NCBI GenBank assembly: GCA_027574665.1
Contig: CM050650.1
Coordinates: forward strand, 53,241,304 to 53,305,303
Source of the DNA: Rhynochetos jubatus
Lineage: Eukaryota > Chordata > Aves > Eurypygiformes > Rhynochetidae
Length of the DNA: 64,000 nt
Direction: 5' to 3'
A program made the translations under genes and the position numbers. Under the pieces are notes generated by a model. The model was given only the letters and a program-made list of their open reading frames with translations. It had not been told where the DNA came from and made no database searches. This document shows, in pieces, positions 51,201 through 61,997 of this stretch (its first letter is position 1; each line of letters opens with the position of its first letter).

Positions 51201-52433
51201 GCAAAAGCTCACTTTGAGATACAAAGATTTCCTTCTGAGGATCAGTAATAAATGAAGTGAGTTTGGCTCGGGCTGCGAGGTGGAGAAGCAGTGCATTGGG
51301 CAATGTGTTTTACACCCTTGCAAAGGGGAAGCACTGCTCTGGGGGCAGAAAAGGGGCTCTAGGCTGAGTCCCAGGAGCTCTGGCCTTCCCACCAGGCTTT
51401 GGGGAGGTTATTGCCTGTTTCTGCACATCAAGAGGGAAGCCAGTTTACAGTAACTGTGAATTCATGACAAAATCTGAGGTGTAGTAAAGCACGACGGGCA
51501 TAGGTCAGTGGAAGACAGCTCTCCTGGGTATGGGCATCAGCTTGCATTTTAGTACTGGTCCACACAAAGTTATCCAGCCAGAAACAAAAAATGAAAGCCA
51601 TGATTGCAGGAAGGAGGCCCCAGGATGCAGTGACTCTGAAAAGGTCTCAGGGCACCAATGAACTGGACTTGAGGGCTCAGCATACCTCTATGGACACTAC
51701 AGTTCTGGGGAGAATAAAAGGGGAACAATTGAGTAGCAGTATTGATGTTATGTTTCCGCTCTGTTCAGATAGTCCAAATTTGGTGTTACAGATCAAAAAC
51801 TACACAGATCCATTGGAAGGAGATAAGAGCAATTAGGATTGTGTGGAAGGAGAGAAGGAACTCAATATATTTAGCTTACAGAGATAAACGGTTACTCGGG
51901 CACAGTCTGTAAGTATGAGAGCAAAGAACAGAAATGGGGTAACAAGGTCTCTGAAGTCTAGCAGACAAATGAATAACAAAATCCTGAGCGGGTGATGAAT
52001 CCAGATAAGTTCCTGGACCTTCAAAAACAAAGCTTAAGTTTTAATAAAAAACATAATTAACTTTTAAACCAAAATTTTGTATTTTGTAATGGGTCCTCTA
52101 TCACTGGAAAACTTTAGTCATTGTCAGACACGTTTTAAATAAAGGCTTGAGTGCATGCAGGAATTAATTCAGCCCTAGCTTCTGTTACAGCAGAGGTCAC
52201 AAAGGGACGTTGATCAATTTTAACACCAGGATTAATGAACATTTATTCATCCCATAGTCCCAGGAATATATATGCCTTTAACATCCAGACTTAAAAGACA
52301 AAGATCTCCACCCATTTTACCCTAAAACTCTCCAACAAGTCAGGGGAATGTCCTCTAGAGGAGTTTGAGCCATATTATCAGGTGATTTTAAGAAGGATAA
52401 AACATTACTCACAAACCCAAATTTTCCTCAAAA

Positions 52434-52620
52434 CCTCCGGAGGAGAAAAGACGGTGAGAGCTATTTAAGGCTGTTCTGCTGCCACATGTCACACGTTGTG
52501 ACGCACTCTGTCAGTGTGGTTACACAACACCACCACCTCCTCAGACACAGCCGCCTTTCTACACAGGGCCTGCACCCCTCCGCCACCCCCCCGGTCCCCC
52601 GCTATGCTGCACGCAAAGTA
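52434..52620 (+). promoter_or_regulatory. Promoter-like GC-rich patch (tentative)
   Basis: Within an AT-rich region this patch has the perfect palindrome CCTCCGGAGG (52434-52443), a TATA-like CTATTTAAGG (52461-52470), the hairpin GTCACA-CGT-TGTGAC (52498-52512) that runs into TGACGCA, and a C-rich downstream segment. The order resembles a core promoter, but no gene follows on the plus strand within view. Confidence 0.2.
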
Positions 52621-53248
52621 GTAAAACTCTGCTGTTTGTCTATCAAACCCATCAATTCTGAAGCAAGGATGCATTCTTCTCTTCCTAGAGACTTCTTGCC
52701 TCTTTTCCTAGCACACAACACCCTTGCTTTGATCAAAATACAATTGCTATTTTATTTTTATTAATTATTTACTGATATTTAATTTGTTGCTCTGTAGAAG
52801 TATTAAAGGATGCTGACATTGCATATGAGAGAATCAATCTGGCAGTCTTTCCACCTCCTGGCTCCAGAGTATGAAGCTGTACAGCTGAGGTAGATGAGCT
52901 GCACAGCTAGTTTTGCATACAGCCCTTCTGCAGCCTTACACCATGAGCGGCCCAGGCGAATCACTGGGCCTGTGCGTGCAGTGGGAATGCATGCACTGCT
53001 CCTACTCTTTTGCAATAGTGTTTTGGTCAACATGAAAAAAATAATCAAAAATTAAATTACAACTATGGTTGTAATAGCTAGCTAGCAGAAACCAGTTAAA
53101 CACATGGAAGAAATTTAACATATTTTGCCTTTTTTTTTCACTGAATTGAGAGCACTAAGCTTAAAATATGTACCGCTGCAGTTATGAATGCTTTTTAAAT
53201 TTTTCCAGGCTTTAGAGATAAGCAGATATAATAAAATCCTGGCATGAA

Positions 53249-53338
53249 ATATATATATATATGTGTCTATATATATATGTGGGTGTATATATATGTGTGC
53301 ATATATATATATATATATATGTGTGTATATATATATGT
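53249..53338. repeat. Compound (TA)n/(TG)n microsatellite
   Basis: About 90 bp of alternating TA and TG blocks, including an uninterrupted (AT) run of about 20 bp. Such sequence is self-complementary and often polymorphic in length. Confidence 0.9.
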
Positions 53339-54575
53339 AACAAACAAGGCTACCAGTAAAGTTTGCCCAATACTTCCCAGAACAGGGCTGTGACTTGAAG
53401 TTTTTATGAACTTGCCAAATTTTGTCCTTTAAACTATAATATTATAATGTGGGTGTCTGCTTTTGAATGAATGTTTAGTGGGAGGGAAAAAAAAGATCAT
53501 CTATTTCTAACCTTGAGACTAAGGAAAATATCCTGCTCTACCAATTTAAAAGTAGACTTTCAACCATTTAGTTAAGCAACTCAGATACCACTGTTTCTTT
53601 GACAAGGGAGCCAACTCAGGAGCAAAGGAGCTGTCCCTTGGGAAAACTCTGCTCAAACAGAAATTAAAAGCCTTTCAAAATGTGCACGTTCAATGGAAGC
53701 ATCTTTGAGGATTCCAGCGAAACACCCCCACCATTCTGTCACACTGAGAAGTATACAGTTTGGGACTCTCAGGCGAAGGGAAATGCCTGCACTTGCTCTT
53801 TTTCTGTCATGTGTGGCTCTGGCCTGAGCCATGGGAATAGGGGAGCCATGGGAATGTGCGGAACTGAAAGCAGCTGTCTCTGCTTTCATTTCCCGGCAGT
53901 ATGGAAAAAAACAATGTGGCCTGACTCAAGTGCATAGGGAGGGAGAGTAAATGAAGAATAAATGTTATGTTTATAGGTGACTGGATCAAAGACAACTTGG
54001 GTTGAGGACGATTTTAATTATGAGGGTTACATTAATGTTTCAGAAGTGACATTAGTGATAGTACTGCTTGCAAATTTACCATTCTCTGGAGGAAGAGAAA
54101 ATATTGAATTTGAAAAGTTTATTCATAATAGAAGAGTCAAGCACTCTTGAAAAAAAGCTTATCTTTATTTTTCTCATGTAGATTATTTTTTCCTGCACAA
54201 ACCAAAGGGAGAGGCAAACTCAGCTATTATTTTGATAATCCCATCCCATGAATGTCTTCCAAGGCAAGCCATGCTTTCTTTTTAAAACAGCTTCACATAA
54301 AATTCTCTTCCCTCTCCTTTACGAATACAAATACAGCAAGCTTCTCCAGAACTAAAGATCAAATGTGGTACTCAGTTCTCTGCCCTCTGGGATTAGTCTT
54401 GTTTTCAGAAGCTGCTAAGAGCTTTCCAGCCTTCTAAGCTGGCAGGAGCTCAAAGCATACAGGAACCTGCAGGAAGTTCCCAGTTTAAACCTGCCCATTG
54501 CTGCTTCTGTTAGACTGTCTGAGTGCAATACACTCATACTTTGCTGCAAATACAATTTGTTACTCTCTTAACTTT

Positions 54576-55171
54576 ACAGAATCAAGTCTGGAAGGGACCT
54601 CTGGAGGTCGCCTCGTTCAAACCCCGCCTTGCTCAAGCAGGGCCACCTAGACCCAGTTGCCCAGAACTCTGTACAGAGGGCTGCTGTGTATGTCCAAGGC
54701 TGGAAACTCCACAACCTCTCTGGGCAACCTATGCCAGTGCTCAGTCACCCTCACAGTGAAGAAGTGGTGCCTGATGTTCAGAGGGGACCTCCTGTGTTTC
54801 AGTTTTTGCCTTATCCTTTCACTGCTGAAGAGCAGCTGGCTCCTCTTTGCCCGCAGGTATCCTTCAGGTATTTATACACATTGATAAAATCCTTCTGAGC
54901 CTTCTATTCTCTAGGCTAAACAGTTCCAGCTCCCAGCCTTGCCTCATATGTGAGATGCTCCAGTCTCTTCAACATCTTTGTGGCCTTTCATTGGACTCTC
55001 TCCAGTATGTCCAGGTCTCTCTTAAACCGAGAAGCCCAGAACTGACACAGTGCTCCAGGTGTGGCCTCACCAGTGCTGAATAGATGGGATCACCCCCATC
55101 AGCCTGCTGGCAATGCTTTATCTGATGGTGGATACCATTAGACTTATTTGGTGCAAGGGCCCATTGCCCAC
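54576..55171 (-). mobile_element. Older CR1 LINE, 3' part of a split copy, minus strand
   Basis: The plus strand starts ACAGAATCAAGTCTGGAAGGGACC, the reverse complement of an old CR1 3' end. Further in it is antisense to the ORF2 C-terminus: the minus frame over 55100 contains IYSALVRPHLEHC, and just upstream ALAPNKSNG corresponds to the segment normally found right after the LNMSQQC region. CR1 sequence on this strand stops at about 55171 and resumes at 56080, where the protein ends in LVDTRLN. The two halves therefore join across the plus-strand insertion. Frameshifts and stops are frequent. Confidence 0.88.
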
Positions 55172-56079
55172 CTTTGTTGGCAACATGGACAGCGGGATTG
55201 GGTGCACCCTCAGCAAGTTTGCTGATGACACTAAGCTGTGTGGTCAACGCGCTGGAGGGAAGGGATGCCATCCAGAGGGACCTTAACAGGCTGGACAGGC
55301 GGGTCTCTGCTGACCTCATGAAGTTTAACAACACTAAGTGCAAAGTCCTGCATGTGGGTCAGGGCAATCCCAAATACAAGTACAGGCTGGGTGGAGAATG
55401 GATTGAGAGCAGCCCTGAGGAGAACTATGGGTGCCGGTTGATGAGCAGATCAACATGACCCATCAGTGTGCGCTTGCAGGCCAAAAGGCTGCATCAAAAC
55501 ACGAGTGGTCAGCTGGTCAAGGGAGGTGATTCTCCCCCTTCACTCAGCTCTTGTGAGACTCCGCCTGCAGCACTGCATCCAGCTCTGGGGCCCCCAACAT
55601 AAGAAGGACATGGCCCTGTTGGAGCAAGTCCAGAAGAGGGCCTCAAAGATGATCAGGGGGCTGGACCACCTCTCCTTTGAGGACAGGCTGAGAGAGTTGG
55701 GGTTGTTCATCCTGGAGAAGAGAAGGCTCCAGGAACACCTTAGAGCAGCCTTTCAGTACCTGAAGGGGCCTACAAGGAAGCTGGGGGGGGACTTTTTCTA
55801 AGGGTCTGTAGCAATAAAACAAGGGGTAATGGCTTTAAATTCGAAGATACTGGATTAGCTATAAGGAAGAAGTTCTTCACGGAGAGGGTGGTGAGGCACT
55901 GGCACAGGTTGTCCAGAGAAGCTGTGGATGCCCCATCCCTGGAATTGTTCAAGGCCAGGCTGGATGAGGCTTGGAGCAAGCTGGTCTAGTGGAGGGTGTC
56001 CCTGCCCATGGCAGGGGGTCTGGAACTAGATGGTCCTTAAGGTCCCTTCCAACCCAAACCATTCTGTGATTCTATGATA
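55172..56079 (+). mobile_element. CR1 LINE inserted inside an older CR1, plus strand
   Basis: The copy starts in the reverse-transcriptase domain with codons for FVGNMDSG and keeps the catalytic motif FADDTKL (FADD codons at 55218-55229). A small deletion after LCG shifts the frame. It then continues through [23 protein letters not shown] (frame 55174-55458) and SREVILPLHSALVRLRL to GLDHLSFEDRLRELGL (frame 55466-55801). It ends with a well-preserved 3' terminus, ATTCTGTGATTCTATGA. It is 5'-truncated and has several frame breaks, so it cannot be autonomous. It interrupts the minus-strand CR1 on both sides and must be younger than it. Confidence 0.92.
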
Positions 56080-57315
56080 TTTGGCTGTGTTCAACCTGGT
56101 GTCCACCAGAAACCCCAGGTCATTTTCTGCCAAGCTTCTTTCCAGCTGGTCAGCCTCCAGCATGGAGGTGCATGGTGTTACTCCTCCCCAGGTGCAGGGT
56201 GTTGCACTTTTCCTTGTTGAACTTTGTGAGGTTCCTGTTGGCCCATTTCTTCAGCCTGTTGAGGTCCCTCTTGATGGTAGGATGACACTCTTGCATATCA
56301 GCCACTCTGCTCAGGATACACTCTGTCCCATCATCCAGCTCACTGATGAAGCTGTTAAACGTGATTGGACCCAATGTTGACCCTTGGGGCACACCACTAG
56401 TTACTGGCCTCCAGTTAGAATCTGCACTACTAATTATCCTCTGGGCCTAGCCATTCAGTTTTAAACCCAATTCCCTGTCTGCTCATCCAGCCCATACATC
56501 AACAGCTTGTCTAAGGGGATCTTATGGGAGATGATGTCATATGCCGTGTGAAAGTCTATGTATTCAACATCCACTGCTCTCCCCTACTTTACCAGGCCAG
56601 CCAGTTCTGTAGAGAAGGTTATTGAGTTGGTCAAGCATGACTTCCTCTTGGTAAAGCCATGCTGACTGCTTCTCATGATTTCCTTGTACTTAATGGGCCT
56701 GGAAATGGTTTCCAGGATTAGATGTTCCATCATGTTTCCCAGGGAATGAAGTGAGGCTGACTTGCCTGGTGTTCCCTGGGTCCTCCTTTTCTCTGTTCTT
56801 GAAGATGGGGTGGCCTTTGCTTTCCTCAAGTCTTTAGGAACTTCTCCCACTCACTTTGAGTGATTATAGATTATCAAGAGTTACCTTGCAATAATGTCTA
56901 CTAACTCCCTCAGCATTCTTGGATGCCTTCCATCAGGACCCATGGATTTATGTGTATCTAGTTTGCTTAAGAAATCCCTGACCTGATCTTTTTCCACAAG
57001 GGTACATCTTCCTTGCACCAGCCTTTCCCCCTGGCCCCTGGGACCTGGGATTCCTGAAGGCTGGTCTTCCTAGTAAAAGACTGAGGAAAAGAAGGCATTC
57101 AGTACTTCAGCTTTTTCCATGTCTTGCATAACCAGTTCCCCTGACTCACTGGGCAACAGGCCCAACCTTTCCCTGTTCTTCATTTTGTCACCTGTGCACT
57201 TACAGATGCCATTCTTGTTGCCTTTGACATCCCTGGATAGATTCAATTCCATTTTGGCTGTAGCTTTTTTAATTTCATCATAAGTAACCTTACAGAATGG
57301 CAGAAACACTGACTT
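56080..57315 (-). mobile_element. Older CR1 LINE, RT part of a split copy, minus strand
   Basis: Read on the minus strand from 57315 down, the copy covers the linker before the reverse transcriptase (LELNLSRDVKGNKNG-like: MELNLSRDVKGNKNG, then MEKAEVLNAFFSSVF; frame 57070-57309), then RT (LILETISRPIKYK, RSSQHGFTKRKSCLTN; frame 56584-56850), and PQGSTLGPITFNSFI (frame 56150-56392). At the active site FADD is replaced by VADM (56294-56305). It ends in LAENDLGFLVDTRLN at about 56085. The endonuclease is missing. The frame is broken several times. Confidence 0.9.
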
Positions 57316-59633
57316 CCTGGCATTCTGCTATGATTCTCGATAGCACCATGGTCTGGCAACAGACTTTGTGAAAACAATCCCAGATTATGGGTGTCCTGTT
57401 CTCATCCAAGAAATGTGAGCTTTTAGTAGAAAAGGTCACATCCATCCCTATGATTTCACTGCACTATTTGAAAACTGTCTATATGGTAATGGGTTTTTTA
57501 CCTTTTCAAAGAATTTCAGACCATGGGAACGTCACTTTTTGAATAGTACATCATGCTTAATTTTGGAAAAAGTGGTCTCTCCAATAACCTTTGCATGGTG
57601 AAGTGGAGATTATCATGAGCGGCCATACAGGCCAAGTTAGCAAGGGGTTATTTTTTCCTTTTTTTCTTTCAAGACAAAGCAAAATCATTTTACAAGGAAA
57701 TTTCATATTACCCTGTGAGCCATTGAGTCATTCACATGATTTTGGAGATATTTATCATGTACGTAGTAAATAGATCTGTTGAAATAGTATTTGATGACTC
57801 ATGGACTAATTATGTTAGGCTTTGTTTTGGCATTGATGATATTTGACAGTCCAATAATATTGTATTTGTTGGTGGCTAAAAGTACCCTTTGCACATTACC
57901 AGCAGATAAATGGCAACCTATGTTAATAGCTAAATACTTAGTGTTTGCATTCAGTAGGTAAGTTTGCGTTTGGAGAGCCAAGCCATTTGCTACTTAAAAA
58001 TTCAATGTCTCTGTATAATGGAGGCAATACATCAATCTGCAGACTAAACTCTTCAGAGATACATGTGTTCGATGTAGAAGATATATTCTGACTTTGAAAA
58101 TTTTTCGGTTCAGCAAGTAGTTCAGGTTCAGCTCAGCTGAACAAGAGTTGAATCAAGCAAGAGTTAAAAAAATATTCCCTGTGTGTTTCTGACCAGCTCT
58201 AATATTGCTTGCTTTCCCAGAACAATTTTTTTCTTTGCTCTTCTCCAAAATAGTGATTTTATTGATTTAGGGATTTGTTCAGCTAGCCCTGTACATGTTA
58301 TTAGAGTGAGCAAGCAGGCTAGGATCTCTGGGACTCTGGAACCAATGAACAGAAAGGTCTAGTTGATAAAGGGAAAGAAACTAAGAGTAAGCTTGTGGGA
58401 GAGCATGTATCAATGACTTACCCTTACTAACATTTAGATTTTCTCAGTCCATTCTCTTAAGACTGAAGTCCTGAGTCACTTGAAGAAATTAGAGTAGGAA
58501 GAGAAAGAGGTGGGCTGTGTTTTTCTGTGGGTAATTATATTAACACTTCCCTTATCTGTTCCTCTGCTCAAGATTTTTACTTGATGGAGGCCCATGAAAA
58601 TGCACTTCTGTTACAAAGCCAGCTGTACTTAGGACAGAAAAAGTACCAACGTGGTAAACTAGAGTCCAAGGAGAAGATACCACGGCATTGCCTTAAGAAT
58701 GCAACAGCTGGGAGTGCACTGGCAATACAAGGGTGTAAACTAAAACAAATGAAACATCCAACCAGTTGATGATTAAGAACTAATCCTAAATTGCCTGTGA
58801 TAGCAGCACAAGCCAGCAAGTTCTGTGTTTAAATAATTGCTAAATCTTTGAAGCAGTCCTTCTATTAATGGAGGTATCAAGACAAAAAAAAAACTGCATT
58901 TCTGCCCTGTCAGAGTAAGGTGTGAGCTAGATCAGCATCATATGGCCTTAGGGAGGTCATGGCCACCCTTCCTCTTCATGGCCAGAAATGAAGGGAAAGG
59001 ACTCATAACTGTGTTTGTCACAGAGGGTGAGGGAAGACTGAGATCTTGCACTATATCTTCACAGTGATAGAATAAAGGAAGGGAGAAAGTAAAAGTTGGT
59101 GTCAGTATGAGGGCAAGCAGAAGGGCGGAGAGGACTGCTAAAAGCAGCAACACATTCTGGCTGAACTTCTCAGCAGAGACAAAAGCAGCCTTCAAACCAT
59201 CCCAAAGGCAGAAAATTACTGCAAATAGCCAAAGTGTAACCTATCCAGGAAACGCATTCTGTCCCCTTTTGGCATTATGACGTGTTGCCATATTGTCAGG
59301 CACTGCCAGCTACAAGAACACAGTGTGCATCTCTGCAGATATTACACAAATGTACAAAAATCCATATTATTCCACCTGTGAGCACACATAAAAAATTTAA
59401 AAAGAAAAAAGTTTGAAAAGGAAACAGTCTATCAAGACTCAGCAGATTTATAAATAAAAATCATGTGGCTACACAAGCTCACTGAATGGAAAGGTTCTGT
59501 TATGTTCACATGGGGTTTGTCCTACCTAAAACTCCAAAAAATTCTGGAACTCAAGAAAGAGGTAAAAGTTAAATTCTCTTATACTTGATTTCTGACCTTT
59601 TTTTTGTTATAGTTTGCAATGTTCATTGAGGTT

Positions 59634-59882
59634 TCAAGCTGTGTTGAGAGCATACTTAAGCCACTCAAGTGTAGTCATCTTTGTTAGCTGGTAATCTCCT
59701 AAACCTCTGTAAGCAGAAGGGTAGAAAGCCCTGTTCCAGAAGGAAAGCCACCCAGACACAACTGCTGCTGCAAATTGCCCTATGAAGGAGCTTCTCTCTT
59801 CATTAATGAAACGGGAAGCTGGCTGGCGGTTCAGGTAAGTGGTTTCTAACACAGCAAGCGTGGCAAAGAATTCAAATGACAA
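59634..59882 (-). other. Unrecognised 82-codon frame with coding-like composition
   Basis: The minus-strand frame has a balanced amino-acid mix and an aromatic-rich middle (QFAAAVVSGWLSFWNRAF) followed by GLGDYQLTKMTTLEWLKYAL and a stop. A pyrimidine-rich stretch upstream on the same strand could serve as a splice acceptor. On the plus strand the same segment carries an excellent donor, CAG|GTAAGT (junction at about 59834), so antisense splicing is an alternative. I do not recognise the protein. It may be a decayed exon or chance. Confidence 0.15.
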
Positions 59883-60028
59883 GAGAAGATGGGAGAAGAA
59901 TAGAGTTTTCTTCTGAAGGAAGAAAACTTGTTAATCAGTAAATCAGAGAGTTTCTTTTTTCCCCATTGATCAAGCTTTTAGTCCACACCACCAGCTTACA
60001 AAAAACACAAGGAATTAGTAACGACAGG

Positions 60029-60131
60029 GATCCAACAGACTATTTAAGTATATTCTTAACTTTAGCTATAGAAGCTTGTACTTTAAATGGACAACTTGCA
60101 TGTTTAAGAATATACTTCAGTTTGCTGGATC
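60029..60131. other. Long hairpin-forming inverted repeat
   Basis: The left arm (60029-60059) and right arm (60104-60131) are near reverse complements: GATCCA..CA.ACT and then a perfect 14-bp block, AAGTATATTCTTAA (60046-60059) with TTAAGAATATACTT (60104-60117). There are two mismatches and a 3-base bulge. Inside, AAG(C)TTGT and ACAACTT can pair again, leaving a terminal loop of about 11 bases. The 103-nt fold resembles a pre-microRNA or the relic of a small palindromic transposon. Neither family is recognised. Confidence 0.6.
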
Positions 60132-61314
60132 AAGGCCTGTGTTAATCATGAACTATGAAACCATCAGAGTGGTTTATTTGGAGGCTAGGTCTTGATACAG
60201 TTTAGGTTTTCCTGACCTTATTTTTTCTATGGCGCTGCTTGCTCTACCACATTAATACTGCAATGTGTATTAAATCTGCATAATTACCTATGATGGGATG
60301 TGTTTATCAAGCTCTCCAGATTCAATGATTTTCCTGCTTGGTAGGCAAGCCTCCTCTGCTTTTGATCAAACATATCCAAAGTTATAATGACTTCTAAGAT
60401 TTCACTGTGAAGTAATAGGGACAGGGGTCTTATCAGAGTGCTCAGAAATCGTATTTGTTCTGTGGTGTTAATTCTTCAACTTTGTTCAGGAGCTGTTTGT
60501 TTTCTACCCCTGGACAAATTTTATTTACTTAAAATCTGCAGCACAGCTGGGTAGGGCTCTTCCTTCAAATTAAAATGATTTACCCTCAGAGAATGTATGT
60601 AAATATTTGGAAATTAATTTCAAAAGCCCTATTCTGGAGAATCCATGCTGTTCTCGTGAAACACAGTTATATCAAAAAAACCAAACTGCCTCTAAAACAA
60701 CATAAAACAATGCACATTAAATGAAGGAAATTTATTCCTTTCTGTAGGCCAAATCCTTGGCTTGTGCAATTGGTACAACTTCCAAGTCTTCAGAATGGAC
60801 AGTCTATCCTAGCCAGCCCACTGTTTTCAAAATCTGAATGTCCTGAGCCATACATTTAATTTTATTCTATTTTGAATAAGTAGTTAATTAACATGTTCCA
60901 AGTCCCAGCCTAGAGGATTGTTGAAAAACCTGCAGAAAGGAGCTGCCAATTGCTGGGCTACGTTAGTCAACGTTAAATTAATGTGATGTTTCATGGCACA
61001 TTGAGTAGAGCATTCATAAAACCAATGGAGCAGGTCTTTTGTTTTATATAGGAGAGAGGGAAATCTGCTATGGAAATAATGCCGTTCAGGATATACAAAC
61101 ATCTGCACCATTCATCTGCTGCCAATGCATCATTTTCAAAGGTCATGAGCCTTATATACACTATGAATGTTCTCCTCAGTCTCATTTGTCTCATGGGGGT
61201 TTTTTTCTGTTTTCTATCCCCAGCTCTTCTTTTTCTAAACAGACCTCCCTGGGGTTTGTTTCACACTCCATTGATCTATATCTTTAGATATATCTTCCTA
61301 TAGATCTATACTTC

Positions 61315-61992
61315 TGTGCTGGCTTGAGTCAGGACAGAGCTAATTTTCTTCACAGTGGTAGGTATGAGGCAGTGTTTTGGATTTGCCCTGAGAATAGCAC
61401 TGATAAGGTGGGTTTTAGTTATTGCTAAGGAGTGCTTGCATCAAATTCAAGGTCTTTCCCAGTTTCTGACACTGCAGCTGCATTCCCAACTTTCTCACCA
61501 CAAGCAGTGTGGGGCCACACACAGTTCAGACAGCTGACCCGAACTAAATGCTCAGTACATAAGCAGGGAGTGGGCTGGGAGGCCATAGCTAGCTCACATA
61601 CTTGCTTGTTAGCTAGCTGGTTGCTCCTGCATTAGTTCGTTAGTTAGGTGCTGGGTCAGCTGGCTTTCCTGGTCATGCGTCACTCATGGGGCTTGCCCAG
61701 ACTCTGCTGTGATGGGCTCTGTCTCTCTCTGATCAGGACCTGGCTGCGCATCTGGTGAGCAATTTTATCATGTTTTGTTTTCTATTATTTTAGTTACTTA
61801 TTATTAATAGTATCATTAATATTATTAGTATCACAATAATATTCCTTTACATTCAGTTATTGGATAGTTCTTATCTCAATCCATGAGCTTCCTTGTCTTT
61901 TCCTCCAATTCACCTTCTTTGCTGGAGGAGGGGGGGAGATGAGCCGAGTGGCTGTGTGGTACTTAATTGCTATCTGAGGTTAAACCATGATA
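61315..61992 (+). mobile_element. Solo ERV-type LTR, plus strand, with target duplication
   Basis: The 678-bp element begins TGTGCTGGCTTGAGTCAGGAC and ends GGTTAAACCATGATA. It is flanked directly by ACTTC on both sides (61310-61314 and 61993-61997), so it is a complete solo LTR. The end is TA rather than CA, which fits a C-to-T change. The first ~250 bp and the last ~100 bp look like a common avian LTR type (GACAGAGCTAATTTTCTTCAC at the start, GAGTGGCTGTGTGG near the end). The middle is more divergent and has an AT-rich block at 61790-61860. The TATA region is degraded (AGTACATAAGC). A 5-bp duplication suggests ERVL type. That is inference. Confidence 0.82.
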
Positions 61993-61997
61993 ACTTC

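Larger units (their letters stand above)
46936..54575. other. Mostly unique sequence, one short CR1 tail and a TA/TG repeat
   Basis: I recognise no gene in this 7.6-kb stretch. It has a pyrimidine tract ending in (T)16 (47261-47276), a short CR1 3' remnant at 48.2 kb, a promoter-like patch near 52.5 kb and the TA/TG tract at 53.2 kb. Frames of up to 119 codons on both strands are unrecognised. Confidence 0.5.
57316..61309. other. Unique AT-rich sequence with a hairpin and one coding-like frame
   Basis: No named repeat or recognised gene lies here. Around 57780-57970 the sequence is balanced and contains an AP-1-like TGACTCA (57795-57801) and a homeodomain-type CTAATTA (57806-57812), which could mark a conserved element. 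The frame at 59634-59882 and the hairpin at 60029-60131 are listed separately. Confidence 0.45.
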
